Shown here piece after piece: positions 1 to 4,512 of a DNA stretch of 6,063 nucleotides. A model generated the notes under the pieces. The model was not told where the DNA came from and did no database searches. It saw only the letters and a program-made list of their open reading frames with translations. The stretch lies in assembly GCA_934476515.1 (NCBI GenBank), contig CAKSNZ010000050.1, positions 1 to 6,063 of the forward strand, given 5' to 3'. A program made the position numbers and the translations under genes. How positions within the stretch are numbered: position 1 is the first letter of the stretch; the number at the start of each line of letters is the position of its first letter. The DNA is from an uncultured Ruminococcus sp. GTDB taxonomy: Bacteria; Bacillota; Clostridia; Oscillospirales; Acutalibacteraceae.

Positions 1-61
1 CAATTCCAACCACTCCTTCCGTCTTTGCATACGCAAAGCCACCTCCCTCAGCGAGGGAGGC
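1..61 (-). repeat. REP-like palindromic element, copy 1 (may continue left of the window)
   Basis: Read on the minus strand, this stretch has an 8-bp hairpin (CCTCCCTC, arms 53-60 and 42-49, loop 50-52). A second hairpin follows (CTTTGC/GCAAAG, arms 33-38 and 23-28), then the tail GGAAGGAG (20-13). The same scaffold occurs in opposite orientation at 148-222 with a completely different second stem. From general knowledge, CTCCCTC/GAGGGAG palindromes of this kind are common between genes in gut Clostridia; that is recollection, not a search. No coding sequence is present. Confidence 0.6.
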
Positions 62-147
62 AACAAGGTCTGTACAAATCTAAACTTATTACGTAATTTC
101 TAAATAGTACGAACTTTATAAATTAGTAGAAATTGTGATAAAGACAA

Positions 148-222
148 AGGCTCCCTCAGACGAGGGAGCTGTCGATTGTAAATTGACGGAACGGCAATTT
201 ACAATCGACTGAAGGAGGGAAA
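148..222 (+). repeat. REP-like palindromic element, copy 2
   Basis: The first hairpin is GCTCCCTC/GAGGGAGC (150-157 and 162-169, loop 158-161). It is followed by TG and a perfect 15-bp stem (171-185 with 195-209, 9-nt loop), then the tail TGAAGGAG (210-217). Copy 1 shares the CTCCCTC...GAGGGAG hairpin, the TG, a closing C, and the [G/T]GAAGGAG tail, while the middle stem sequence differs completely but remains a stem. The two copies face each other downstream of the helicase gene. There is no T-run directly after the long stem, so a terminator role is not supported. Confidence 0.65.
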
Positions 223-226
223 AACT

Positions 227-264
227 ATAAATTAGATGAATTAATCGGTTATTATCTAATTTAT
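227..264. repeat. AT-rich inverted repeat
   Basis: A perfect 11-bp inverted repeat, ATAAATTAGAT (227-237) and its complement at 254-264, with a 16-nt loop. It lies 5 nt beyond REP-like copy 2. It could be a flanking part of that element or a weak terminator, and in such AT-rich DNA it may have no function. Confidence 0.4.
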
Positions 265-285
265 CTACATTACATAATCAACCCC

Positions 286-327
286 ACAAACCCAAATTTA
301 TCAAACTAATCTTTACCCACAAACAAA
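286..327 (-). repeat. Bipartite intergenic motif, left copy
   Basis: On the minus strand this contains TTTGTTTGTGGGTAAAGAT (327-309), then GATAAATTTGGGTTTGT (302-286). Both motifs recur on the plus strand at 5868-5911 with 17 of 19 and 16 of 17 bases identical, but in swapped order. The core TTGTGGGTAA is one base from the complement of a DnaA-box consensus. The rest of 222-388 is AT-rich and no gene is seen there. Confidence 0.5.
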
Positions 328-388
328 ATTGAAAAGCCCAAATTTGTCTTACTTATAATAATCTAAACAATAATAATTAAAATAAAAA

Positions 389-2596
389 TTAAAGTTTTTC
401 CATTTTACAGAAGTTTGCCATTAGGGTTTTTGTACCGGCAGTATCAAAGGCAATTTGCAACATTTGGTCATTACCCATTTTGTCTGCTCTGACGATTGTA
501 CCCTTGCCAAAAACTTTATGCATTACTGCATCCCCTACTGCGTATGTAGTTGACTTAGGAGTGGTTGTAGGTGTTTTCTTGAAGCCTGAGAAGTTCTTTT
601 TAGGTTTACCGTATTTTAAGAAGTCTTCACTGACTTTTTCTTTTCTTTCCTTACCTTGTAAATCAACTAATTCTTCAGGAATTTCCTTAGTAAATCTAGA
701 TGGTCGGTTATGCTGAGTTGAACCGAATAACATTCTGTCCTGTGCTCTCAGTAGGTACAGTTTTTCTTTTGCTCTTGTGATACCTACATATGCAAGTCGG
801 CGTTCTTCATCCATTTCTTCAGGATTCATAATTGTCATATTTGATGGGAAAATACCCTCTTCCATACCCGGAATAAATACTACAGGGAATTCAAGACCCT
901 TTGCACTATGAAGTGTCATCATTACTACTGTGTCAGAGTCAGCATCATAGTTATCAATATCTGTTTGTAGGGAAATTTCTTCTAGGAATGTTGTAAGGTC
1001 AGCATTGTCCTCATATTCCTTTTCAAAATTAACAATATTAGAACGAAGTTCCTCTATATTTTCAATTCTTTCATCAGGCTTATCCTTTTCTGTTCTGATA
1101 TATCTTTCATAATCAGTATGCTCAAGGATAAGGTTATAGATTTCAGCTAGGCTATACATATTGCTACTTACTGCATCAATGAAACCATCAATCAATGCAA
1201 CAAACTCTTTTAGCTTTTTAGCTGCTCTTGAAAGGTCAGGATAAGCATCTGCCTCTTTGATAACATTATAAATACTGTCACCTAGGTTTGTGGCAATATT
1301 AGCAGCCTTTTCAACTGTTGTTGCACCTATTGCTCTCTTAGGCTTATTTATAATTCTTCTAAGTCTAATATCATCATGAGGATTATTGATAACATGAAGG
1401 TATGCTACCATATCACGAACTTCTTCTCTATCATAGAATCGGTGACCACCGATAATTCTATGTGGAATACCTGCTCTTGAAAGTGAATGTTCCACTGCAT
1501 TTGACTGTGCATTCATTCTGTATAGAACTGCAAAGTCAGAGAACTTTCTTCCCTCTTTTACACCATCAAGGATTTTATCTGCAATAAACATTGCTTCATC
1601 TCTTTCGGAAAAAGCAGTATAGAAAGTAACCTTGTCACCCTTTTTATTTTCTGTCCATAGTGTTTTACCTTTACGGGCTGAGTTATGCTTAATAACCTCA
1701 TTGGCTGCATCAAGAATTGTCTGTGTACTTCTATAGTTCTGTTCAAGTCTAATTACTTCAGCACCCGGAAAGTTATTTTCAAATGACAAAATATTTTCAA
1801 TAGTAGCACCACGGAATTTGTAAATACTCTGGTCATCATCACCAACAACACAAATGTTGCCTGACTTTTCAGCAAGTAGTCGTACAAATTCATACTGTAC
1901 TTTGTTGGTATCTTGATATTCGTCAACCATTATATATTTAAATAGGTTTTGATAATACTCCAGTACATCAGGACAAGTCTTTAGTAGATGAACAGTATTC
2001 AGTAGCATATCGTCAAAATCCATTGCATCTGAGGACTTTAGTCTGCCTGCATACTGCTTATACACCTTAGCAATAGAAACAAGACGGTTATCATAACCGG
2101 CTTTTTCTTCCATCATTTCAGGTGTTTCCATTTTATCCTTAGCGTGAGAAATTTCATTTAATACAGTTTTTACAGGTAAAAACTTTTCATCTATATTAAG
2201 TTGCTTTAAAATTTCTTTGATAAGTCTTTTTTGGTCATCAGAATCATAAACAGTAAAATGGTTTGAGTAACCGATTCTGTCACCATATCTACGCAAAATT
2301 CTTGAACAAGTGCTATGGAATGTTGCTGCCCAAATGTCGTCACCTTGTTCCGGTACTGCCTTACAGATTCTTTCCTTTAGCTCTGTAGCTGCTTTATTGG
2401 TAAAAGTAATAGCAAGTATCTGCCAAGGTCTGCAAAGTCCCATACGAAGAATATAGCTGATTCTGTTTACAAGAACTGTTGTTTTACCACTACCGGCACC
2501 TGCAAGAATAAGAACAGGACCTTCTGTTTGAAAGACAGCTTTCTGCTGCATATCATTCATAAAAGAATACTCTTTTTGTAATTCAGTTAAACTCAT
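389..2596 (-). CDS. pcrA: ATP-dependent DNA helicase PcrA (UvrD/Rep superfamily 1)
   Basis: A 735-residue 3'-5' DNA helicase of superfamily 1A, the essential Gram-positive helicase of nucleotide excision repair, rolling-circle plasmid replication and conflict resolution with RNA polymerase. The motifs are intact and in order: Q-motif region with QQKAV about 17-21, Walker A AGAGSGKT 32-39, motif Ia ITFTNKAA 63-70, DEYQDT 225-230, motif III GDDDQSIYKFRGA 252-264, LEQNYRS 284-290, motif V TLHSAKGLEF 561-570 and motif VI VGITRAK 604-610. After a low-complexity Lys/Thr-rich linker (about 650-682) comes a Tudor-like C-terminal domain with VGDAVMHKVFGKGTIV (687-702), the RNA polymerase-contact module typical of PcrA. 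Length and N-terminus match the family, so the ATG at 2596 is kept. Its ribosome binding site is weak (only GAGA-like purines), and Met13 and Met16 have no better one. The gene appears monocistronic, and no clear hairpin terminator follows the stop. The family is certain; pcrA rather than uvrD rests on the C-terminal domain and the low-GC setting. Confidence 0.96.
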   Translation of the reverse strand: MSLTELQKEYSFMNDMQQKAVFQTEGPVLILAGAGSGKTTVLVNRISYILRMGLCRPWQILAITFTNKAATELKERICKAVPEQGDDIWAATFHSTCSRILRRYGDRIGYSNHFTVYDSDDQKRLIKEILKQLNIDEKFLPVKTVLNEISHAKDKMETPEMMEEKAGYDNRLVSIAKVYKQYAGRLKSSDAMDFDDMLLNTVHLLKTCPDVLEYYQNLFKYIMVDEYQDTNKVQYEFVRLLAEKSGNICVVGDDDQSIYKFRGATIENILSFENNFPGAEVIRLEQNYRSTQTILDAANEVIKHNSARKGKTLWTENKKGDKVTFYTAFSERDEAMFIADKILDGVKEGRKFSDFAVLYRMNAQSNAVEHSLSRAGIPHRIIGGHRFYDREEVRDMVAYLHVINNPHDDIRLRRIINKPKRAIGATTVEKAANIATNLGDSIYNVIKEADAYPDLSRAAKKLKEFVALIDGFIDAVSSNMYSLAEIYNLILEHTDYERYIRTEKDKPDERIENIEELRSNIVNFEKEYEDNADLTTFLEEISLQTDIDNYDADSDTVVMMTLHSAKGLEFPVVFIPGMEEGIFPSNMTIMNPEEMDEERRLAYVGITRAKEKLYLLRAQDRMLFGSTQHNRPSRFTKEIPEELVDLQGKERKEKVSEDFLKYGKPKKNFSGFKKTPTTTPKSTTYAVGDAVMHKVFGKGTIVRADKMGNDQMLQIAFDTAGTKTLMANFCKMEKL

Positions 2597-2653
2597 AATC
2601 TATCTCAAGCTTTCTTTATATTTCTTTATTAGAATTATCATACAAACATATAC

Positions 2654-2682
2654 ATTATATCATAAAAAAAGAAAAGCCACAA
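2654..2682 (-). promoter_or_regulatory. Probable promoter of pcrA (extended -10)
   Basis: A perfect TATAAT (2659-2654) is preceded by TGA, giving an extended -10 (TGnTATAAT). The -35 at 17-bp spacing is poor (TTGTGG, 2682-2677) and lies inside the terminator stem of the upstream lipoprotein gene. This predicts a leader of about 50 nt. The overlap means terminator and promoter share bases. Confidence 0.6.
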
Positions 2683-2696
2683 CAAAAAGTTGTGGC
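2662..2696 (-). terminator. Intrinsic terminator of the lipoprotein gene
   Basis: On the minus strand an 8-bp GC-containing stem (GCCACAAC, 2696-2689, with 2683-2676) and a 5-nt loop are followed by a T-rich run, TTTTCTTTTTTT (2675 down to about 2664). It begins 18 nt after the lipoprotein stop codon and separates that gene from pcrA. Confidence 0.88.
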
Positions 2697-2713
2697 CGGA
2701 AATCTTTATTTAA

Positions 2714-3187
2714 TTAGCTAAAATAACCATTGATAATCTTTTCAATATCTTCGTGATTCTTAGCAATAACTAACATTGAATATAGACCGTTATCCTGTAC
2801 TTTACAAGCCTCAATAGTAGAAACCTGATCAGTGTTGTAAGACTGAGCATTGCTTAGCTTTTCGTTTAGGTAAGAATTAAGCTTTTCGTTAATCTTATCC
2901 TTACCTTCTTCGTCATTAGCCTTAGTTACAATAACTGTTGTTGGAAAGTCACCGTCTTCTGAAACTTCTGCAATAAAATCAGCAACAGTGTTAGGGTCAA
3001 TATCAAACTGTTTCTGTAAATCTTTTGTATTTGAAATAGTCTTCATTGAAGAAAGATTACCATTATCATTTACATCAGAAAGAACCTTAGCAAGTTCAAC
3101 ATCCTTATTACTGCTACTTGGACCACAACCTGCAAATGCAAATAATACAAATACAAGTGATAAAGTAATAGCTAAAACTTTTTTCAT
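2714..3187 (-). CDS. Small secreted lipoprotein, DUF4358-like
   Basis: A 157-residue predicted lipoprotein. A Lys-Lys N-terminus and a hydrophobic stretch (VLAITLSLVFVLFAFAG, residues 4-20) run into Cys21, with a lipobox reading F-A-G-C. The -3 Phe is uncommon but tolerated. After lipidation the mature protein would sit on the outer face of the membrane. A Ser/Asn-rich tether (22-28) leads to a single alpha/beta domain. Its pattern (VELAKVL near the start, FDIDPNTVADFIAEVS, then EEGKDKINEKLNSYLNEKL and ending GLYSMLVIAKNHEDIEKII) resembles DUF4358, a Firmicutes lipoprotein family of unknown function. That assignment is from memory of the family pattern. An in-frame ATG at 3202 would add five residues but has no ribosome binding site; GGAGG (3200-3196) sits 8 nt before the ATG at 3187, so the shorter form is chosen. 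The gene has its own promoter and terminator. Its function is unknown. Confidence 0.85.
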   Translation of the reverse strand: MKKVLAITLSLVFVLFAFAGCGPSSSNKDVELAKVLSDVNDNGNLSSMKTISNTKDLQKQFDIDPNTVADFIAEVSEDGDFPTTVIVTKANDEEGKDKINEKLNSYLNEKLSNAQSYNTDQVSTIEACKVQDNGLYSMLVIAKNHEDIEKIINGYFS

Positions 3188-3195
3188 TATGTTTG

Positions 3196-3200
3196 CCTCC
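3196..3200 (-). promoter_or_regulatory. Ribosome binding site that decides the lipoprotein start
   Basis: GGAGG on the minus strand, 8 nt before the ATG at 3187-3185. It overlaps the upstream in-frame ATG (3202-3200) by one base, so translation from that upstream codon is unlikely. Confidence 0.85.
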
Positions 3201-3225
3201 ATATATTCATATTTTACTGTATCAA

Positions 3226-3254
3226 ATTATACTATTATTGACGAAAAAGGTCAA
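3226..3254 (-). promoter_or_regulatory. Sigma-A type promoter of the lipoprotein gene
   Basis: TTGACC (3254-3249), a 17-bp spacer and TATAAT (3231-3226) give a near-consensus housekeeping promoter. The predicted transcript start is near 3219, about 32 nt upstream of the start codon. The -35 hexamer lies in an inverted repeat (see 3238-3254). Confidence 0.82.
3238..3254. promoter_or_regulatory. Inverted repeat over the -35 box, candidate operator
   Basis: TTGAC, 7 nt, GTCAA: a perfect 5-bp dyad with further partial symmetry in the flanking A/T bases. It covers the -35 hexamer of the lipoprotein promoter and part of the spacer, where a bound dimeric repressor would block RNA polymerase. Part of the symmetry is forced by the -35 sequence itself, so this is only a candidate. 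Confidence 0.4.
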
Positions 3255-3323
3255 TTAAAATAAATAACAAATTTTAGGATTTTTAATTATATTATATCAC
3301 AATTATCACAAAATTATTATTAA

Positions 3324-3363
3324 AATTAAAACAAAAAATGAGCACTGATGAAAATCAGTGCTC
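3324..3363 (-). terminator. Intrinsic terminator of tRNA-Gln
   Basis: On the minus strand, a perfect 10-bp stem (GAGCACTGAT, 3363-3354, with 3349-3340) and a 4-nt loop are followed by ATTTTTTGTTTTAATT (3339 downward). It begins 2 nt after the encoded CCA, so the tRNA is transcribed alone. Confidence 0.9.
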
Positions 3364-3365
3364 TG

Positions 3366-3439
3366 TGGCAGAGGTATAAGGATTCGAACCTTAAATGACG
3401 GAGTCAGAGTCCGGAGTGTTACCGTTACACTATACCTCT
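3366..3439 (-). tRNA. tRNA-Gln (anticodon CTG)
   Basis: A 74-nt tRNA with an encoded 3' CCA (3368-3366) and discriminator G (3369). The acceptor stem AGAGGTA/TACCTCT is a perfect 7 bp (3439-3433 with 3376-3370). The D arm is GTGT/ACAC, the anticodon loop CTCTGAC carries CTG (3407-3405, read on the minus strand), and the T arm is TAAGG-TTCGAAT-CCTTA. The anticodon reads CAG glutamine codons. The outermost anticodon-stem pair is a C-T mismatch (27-43); the other four pairs are intact. The first pair is A1-T72 rather than G-C. It has a strong promoter upstream and a terminator directly downstream. Confidence 0.96.
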
Positions 3440-3451
3440 ATATTTGATTTG

Positions 3452-3474
3452 CGTTGTCGTGTCTCTCAACAACG
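3452..3474 (-). other. Hairpin at the 5' end of the tRNA-Gln precursor leader
   Basis: CGTTGTTG (3474-3467) pairs with CGACAACG (3459-3452), 8 bp including one G-T wobble, with a 7-nt loop. With the -10 box at 3486-3481 the transcript would start near 3474, so this hairpin would lie at the very 5' end of the precursor tRNA, followed by a 12-nt AT-rich linker before the mature 5' end. Confidence 0.5.
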
Positions 3475-3480
3475 ATATTT

Positions 3481-3508
3481 ATTATATACTATTTTCAAAA
3501 AAAGTCAA
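3481..3508 (-). promoter_or_regulatory. Promoter of tRNA-Gln
   Basis: TTGACT (3508-3503), a 16-bp spacer and a perfect TATAAT (3486-3481) on the minus strand. This is a strong sigma-A type promoter, as expected for a tRNA gene. Confidence 0.82.
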
Positions 3509-3654
3509 CCCTTTTTTATAAATTTTTTAATATTTTTTAATTTTCTTTATTTTGTCCTTTAAATGTACTATTTACGGGACTTATCCTCGATTATTTTCAA
3601 TAAATTTACATTAAATATTAATATTATTATTTATATATGTTAAATTTAAGATAA
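3509..3654. other. AT-rich gene-free spacer; possible weak promoter for the downstream RNA
   Basis: No open reading frame is supported here; the stretch is almost all A and T. An imperfect inverted repeat joins AAATTTACAT (3602-3611) and ATGTTAAATTT (3637-3647, one bulged T). A possible extended -10, TGTTAAATT (3638-3646), with TTAATA at 3618-3623 would start transcription near 3653, right where the structured RNA begins. This is weak, because base composition alone makes such matches likely. Confidence 0.35.
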
Positions 3655-3729
3655 CAGTATTAGGGTTTATGTGCGAGTTCCTTTGGTTCCCGAAAAACCA
3701 TTGAGAACACGGCGCCGTACCTAATATTG
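3655..3729 (+). repeat. Structured RNA unit A
   Basis: Outer stem CAGTATTAGG (3655-3664) with CCTAATATTG (3720-3729), 10 bp including one G-T. Bulge GTT 3665-3667. Stem 3668-3671 and 3673-3675 with 3713-3719, T3672 bulged. Internal loop A3676 opposite ACGG 3709-3712. Stem GTTC 3677-3680 with GAAC 3705-3708. Inner hairpin TGGTT 3684-3688 with AACCA 3696-3700. Confidence 0.75.
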
Positions 3730-3731
3730 GT

Positions 3732-3813
3732 TCTGTCATAATTGAAGTTTATGTGCGAGACCCTTTTGGTTCGGGACAACTGAGGTCACGACGCCGTATT
3801 CAAAAGTGGCAGA
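3732..3813 (+). repeat. Structured RNA unit B
   Basis: Outer stem TCTGTCA (3732-3738) with TGGCAGA (3807-3813), a 3x3 internal loop, then TTGAA (3742-3746) with TTCAA (3799-3803). Bulge GTT 3747-3749. Stem 3750-3753 and 3755-3757 with 3792-3798, T3754 bulged. Internal loop A3758 opposite ACGA 3788-3791. Stem GACC 3759-3762 with GGTC 3784-3787. Inner hairpin 3766-3771 with 3778-3783, two wobble pairs. CCC 3761-3763 with GGG 3773-3775 is an alternative pairing. Confidence 0.75.
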
Positions 3814-3816
3814 GCA

Positions 3817-3853
3817 GACACTGAATTAATAATTCGGTGTCTTTTTTCTTTTT
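3817..3853 (+). terminator. Intrinsic terminator of the tandem RNA
   Basis: GACACTGAATT (3817-3827) pairs with AATTCGGTGTC (3831-3841), 11 bp with one T-G wobble and a 3-nt loop, followed by TTTTTTCTTTTT (3842-3853). It does not overlap unit B's outer stem, so no competing antiterminator is evident. It lies upstream of the Rrf2 promoter. Confidence 0.93.
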
Positions 3854-3867
3854 GGGAAAATTTACTC

Positions 3868-3896
3868 TTGAAAACCTATTAAACATATGGTATTAT
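3868..3896 (+). promoter_or_regulatory. Promoter of the Rrf2-family gene
   Basis: TTGAAA (3868-3873), a 17-bp spacer and TATTAT (3891-3896), each one base from consensus. The transcript would start near 3903, giving a leader of about 33 nt. The promoter lies after the tandem RNA terminator, so the regulator does not need read-through to be expressed. Confidence 0.78.
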
Positions 3897-3935
3897 TATA
3901 TTGTGTTATTATGTACAAAATAAAGAGGTAATAAA

Positions 3936-4373
3936 ATGAAAATATCAACAAAAGGTAGATACGCACTAAGAATGATGCTTGACCTTGCTGAAAATGGCAA
4001 TGATGGGTTTGTAGCACTTAAAGATATTGCTGAAAGACAAAATATTTCTAAAAAATACTTAGAACAGATTGTTCCTATTCTTAACAAAGCTGACACATTA
4101 AGAACTAACAGAGGTTATCAGGGTGGTTACAAGTTATCCAGACCTGCTGACAAATACACTGTTGGTGAAATCCTTAGAATTACTGAGGGCAGTATTGCAC
4201 CGGTTGCTTGTCTTGATCAAGACCCTAACGAATGTGAAAGAGCCGGTGAATGTATTACTTTACCTGTATGGCAAGGACTATATGATGTTATCACTAATTA
4301 TCTTGATAACATTACTTTGCAAGATATTCTTGATATGCAAAAAGATAGAGCCTCCGACAGTTATATGATTTAA
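3936..4373 (+). CDS. Rrf2-family transcriptional regulator (IscR/CymR type)
   Basis: A 145-residue winged-helix repressor of the Rrf2 family. The N-terminus MKISTKGRYALRMMLDLAENG is nearly diagnostic. The helix-turn-helix lies at about 27-50 (LKDIAERQNISKKYLEQIVPILNKA) and the wing at 55-68 (LRTNRGYQGGYKLS). A dimerisation helix region follows, with GEILRITEGSIAPVACL (77-93). Three cysteines, C92, C100 and C106 (C-x7-C-x5-C), lie where IscR-type members bind an iron-sulfur cluster; B. subtilis CymR, as I recall it, lacks them. This suggests a redox- or cluster-responsive regulator, although the first gap is longer than the x5 of E. coli IscR. The site AGAGGT (3924-3929) is 6 nt before the ATG. 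It converges on a Cys/Met-metabolism enzyme, which fits control of sulfur or cluster metabolism, but target genes cannot be named from this window. No clear operator is visible in its own promoter. The length is normal for the family. Confidence 0.92.
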   Translation: MKISTKGRYALRMMLDLAENGNDGFVALKDIAERQNISKKYLEQIVPILNKADTLRTNRGYQGGYKLSRPADKYTVGEILRITEGSIAPVACLDQDPNECERAGECITLPVWQGLYDVITNYLDNITLQDILDMQKDRASDSYMI

Positions 4374-4383
4374 TTCTTAATTT

Positions 4384-4410
4384 AGCCTTTCCTCTACGGA
4401 AAGGCTTTTT
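4384..4410 (+). terminator. Intrinsic terminator of the Rrf2-family gene
   Basis: GCCTTTCC (4385-4392) pairs with GGAAAGGC (4398-4405), with a 5-nt loop and a T5 run (4406-4410). An outer A-T pair (4384 with 4406) is possible. It begins 11 nt after the stop codon. Confidence 0.9.
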
Positions 4411-4435
4411 CTGCCTATACATTATCATATATAGA

Positions 4436-4472
4436 AAAAGTAGATGTTTATTCTTAATAAGCATCTACTTTT
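4436..4472. terminator. Bidirectional terminator between convergent genes
   Basis: AAAAGTAGATG (4436-4446) pairs with CATCTACTTTT (4462-4472). The helix continues through a T-G wobble and TTATT/AATAA to a 3-nt loop, about 17 bp in all. T-runs follow on both strands (TTTTCTTTT on plus, TTTTTCTATAT on minus). It probably ends the PLP-enzyme transcript on the minus strand, about 40 nt after its stop, and backs up the Rrf2 terminator on plus. Confidence 0.82.
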
Positions 4473-4512
4473 CTTTTACAGGAAATTCAATTTTATGATG
4501 AGAAATTTTAAT

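Larger units (their letters stand above)
3655..3853 (+). ncRNA. Tandem structured RNA, two copies of one fold plus terminator (undetermined family)
   Basis: Two consecutive units (3655-3729 and 3732-3813) fold alike and are followed 3 nt later by an intrinsic terminator (3817-3853). Each unit has an outer closing stem, a 5' GTT bulge, the stem TATG-T-GCG with CGC-CGTA (one bulged T), an internal loop of A opposite ACGR, a 4-bp stem and an inner hairpin. Paired bases differ between the units in a compensatory way: GTTC/GAAC against GACC/GGTC, and outer stem TATTAGG/CCTAATA against TTGAA/TTCAA. No reading frame spans the region. The Rrf2 gene has its own promoter after the terminator, which favours a stand-alone small RNA; a tandem aptamer-like leader acting through the terminator is the alternative. 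I do not recognise the family with certainty. Tandem Firmicutes RNA motifs such as drum RNA should be compared. Confidence 0.75.

Noticed and set aside
171..209. Long hairpin as a terminator for the helicase gene
   Set aside because: It lies about 180 nt beyond the stop codon, lacks a T-run on the minus strand and fits the REP-like scaffold better.
480..716. Plus-strand open frame of 78 codons
   Set aside because: It lies antisense inside the C-terminal part of the helicase gene, shows no ribosome binding site or recognisable domain, and is explained by the real gene's codon structure.
2714..3202. Longer lipoprotein form starting at the ATG at 3202
   Set aside because: No ribosome binding site precedes it, it would place MEANI before the signal peptide, and GGAGG is spaced correctly for the ATG at 3187.
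2988..3263. Plus-strand open frame of 91 codons over the lipoprotein gene
   Set aside because: It is antisense to a gene with promoter, ribosome binding site, lipobox and terminator; it has no start signals of its own.
3655..3813. Guanidine-II (mini-ykkC), T-box, SAM, glycine or c-di-GMP riboswitch
   Set aside because: ACGR here is in an internal loop rather than a terminal loop, no T-box specifier or UGGN antiterminator is seen, and the conserved bases do not match the SAM, glycine or c-di-GMP cores I know.
3655..3813. CRISPR array or integron attC sites
   Set aside because: There are only two diverged copies, with compensatory changes and no spacer-like unique segments; no integrase or cas gene is nearby.
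4123..4368. Plus-strand frame of 81 codons inside the Rrf2 gene, and the antisense frame at 3896-4096
   Set aside because: Both are shadows of the Rrf2 coding sequence, which matches its family from end to end.
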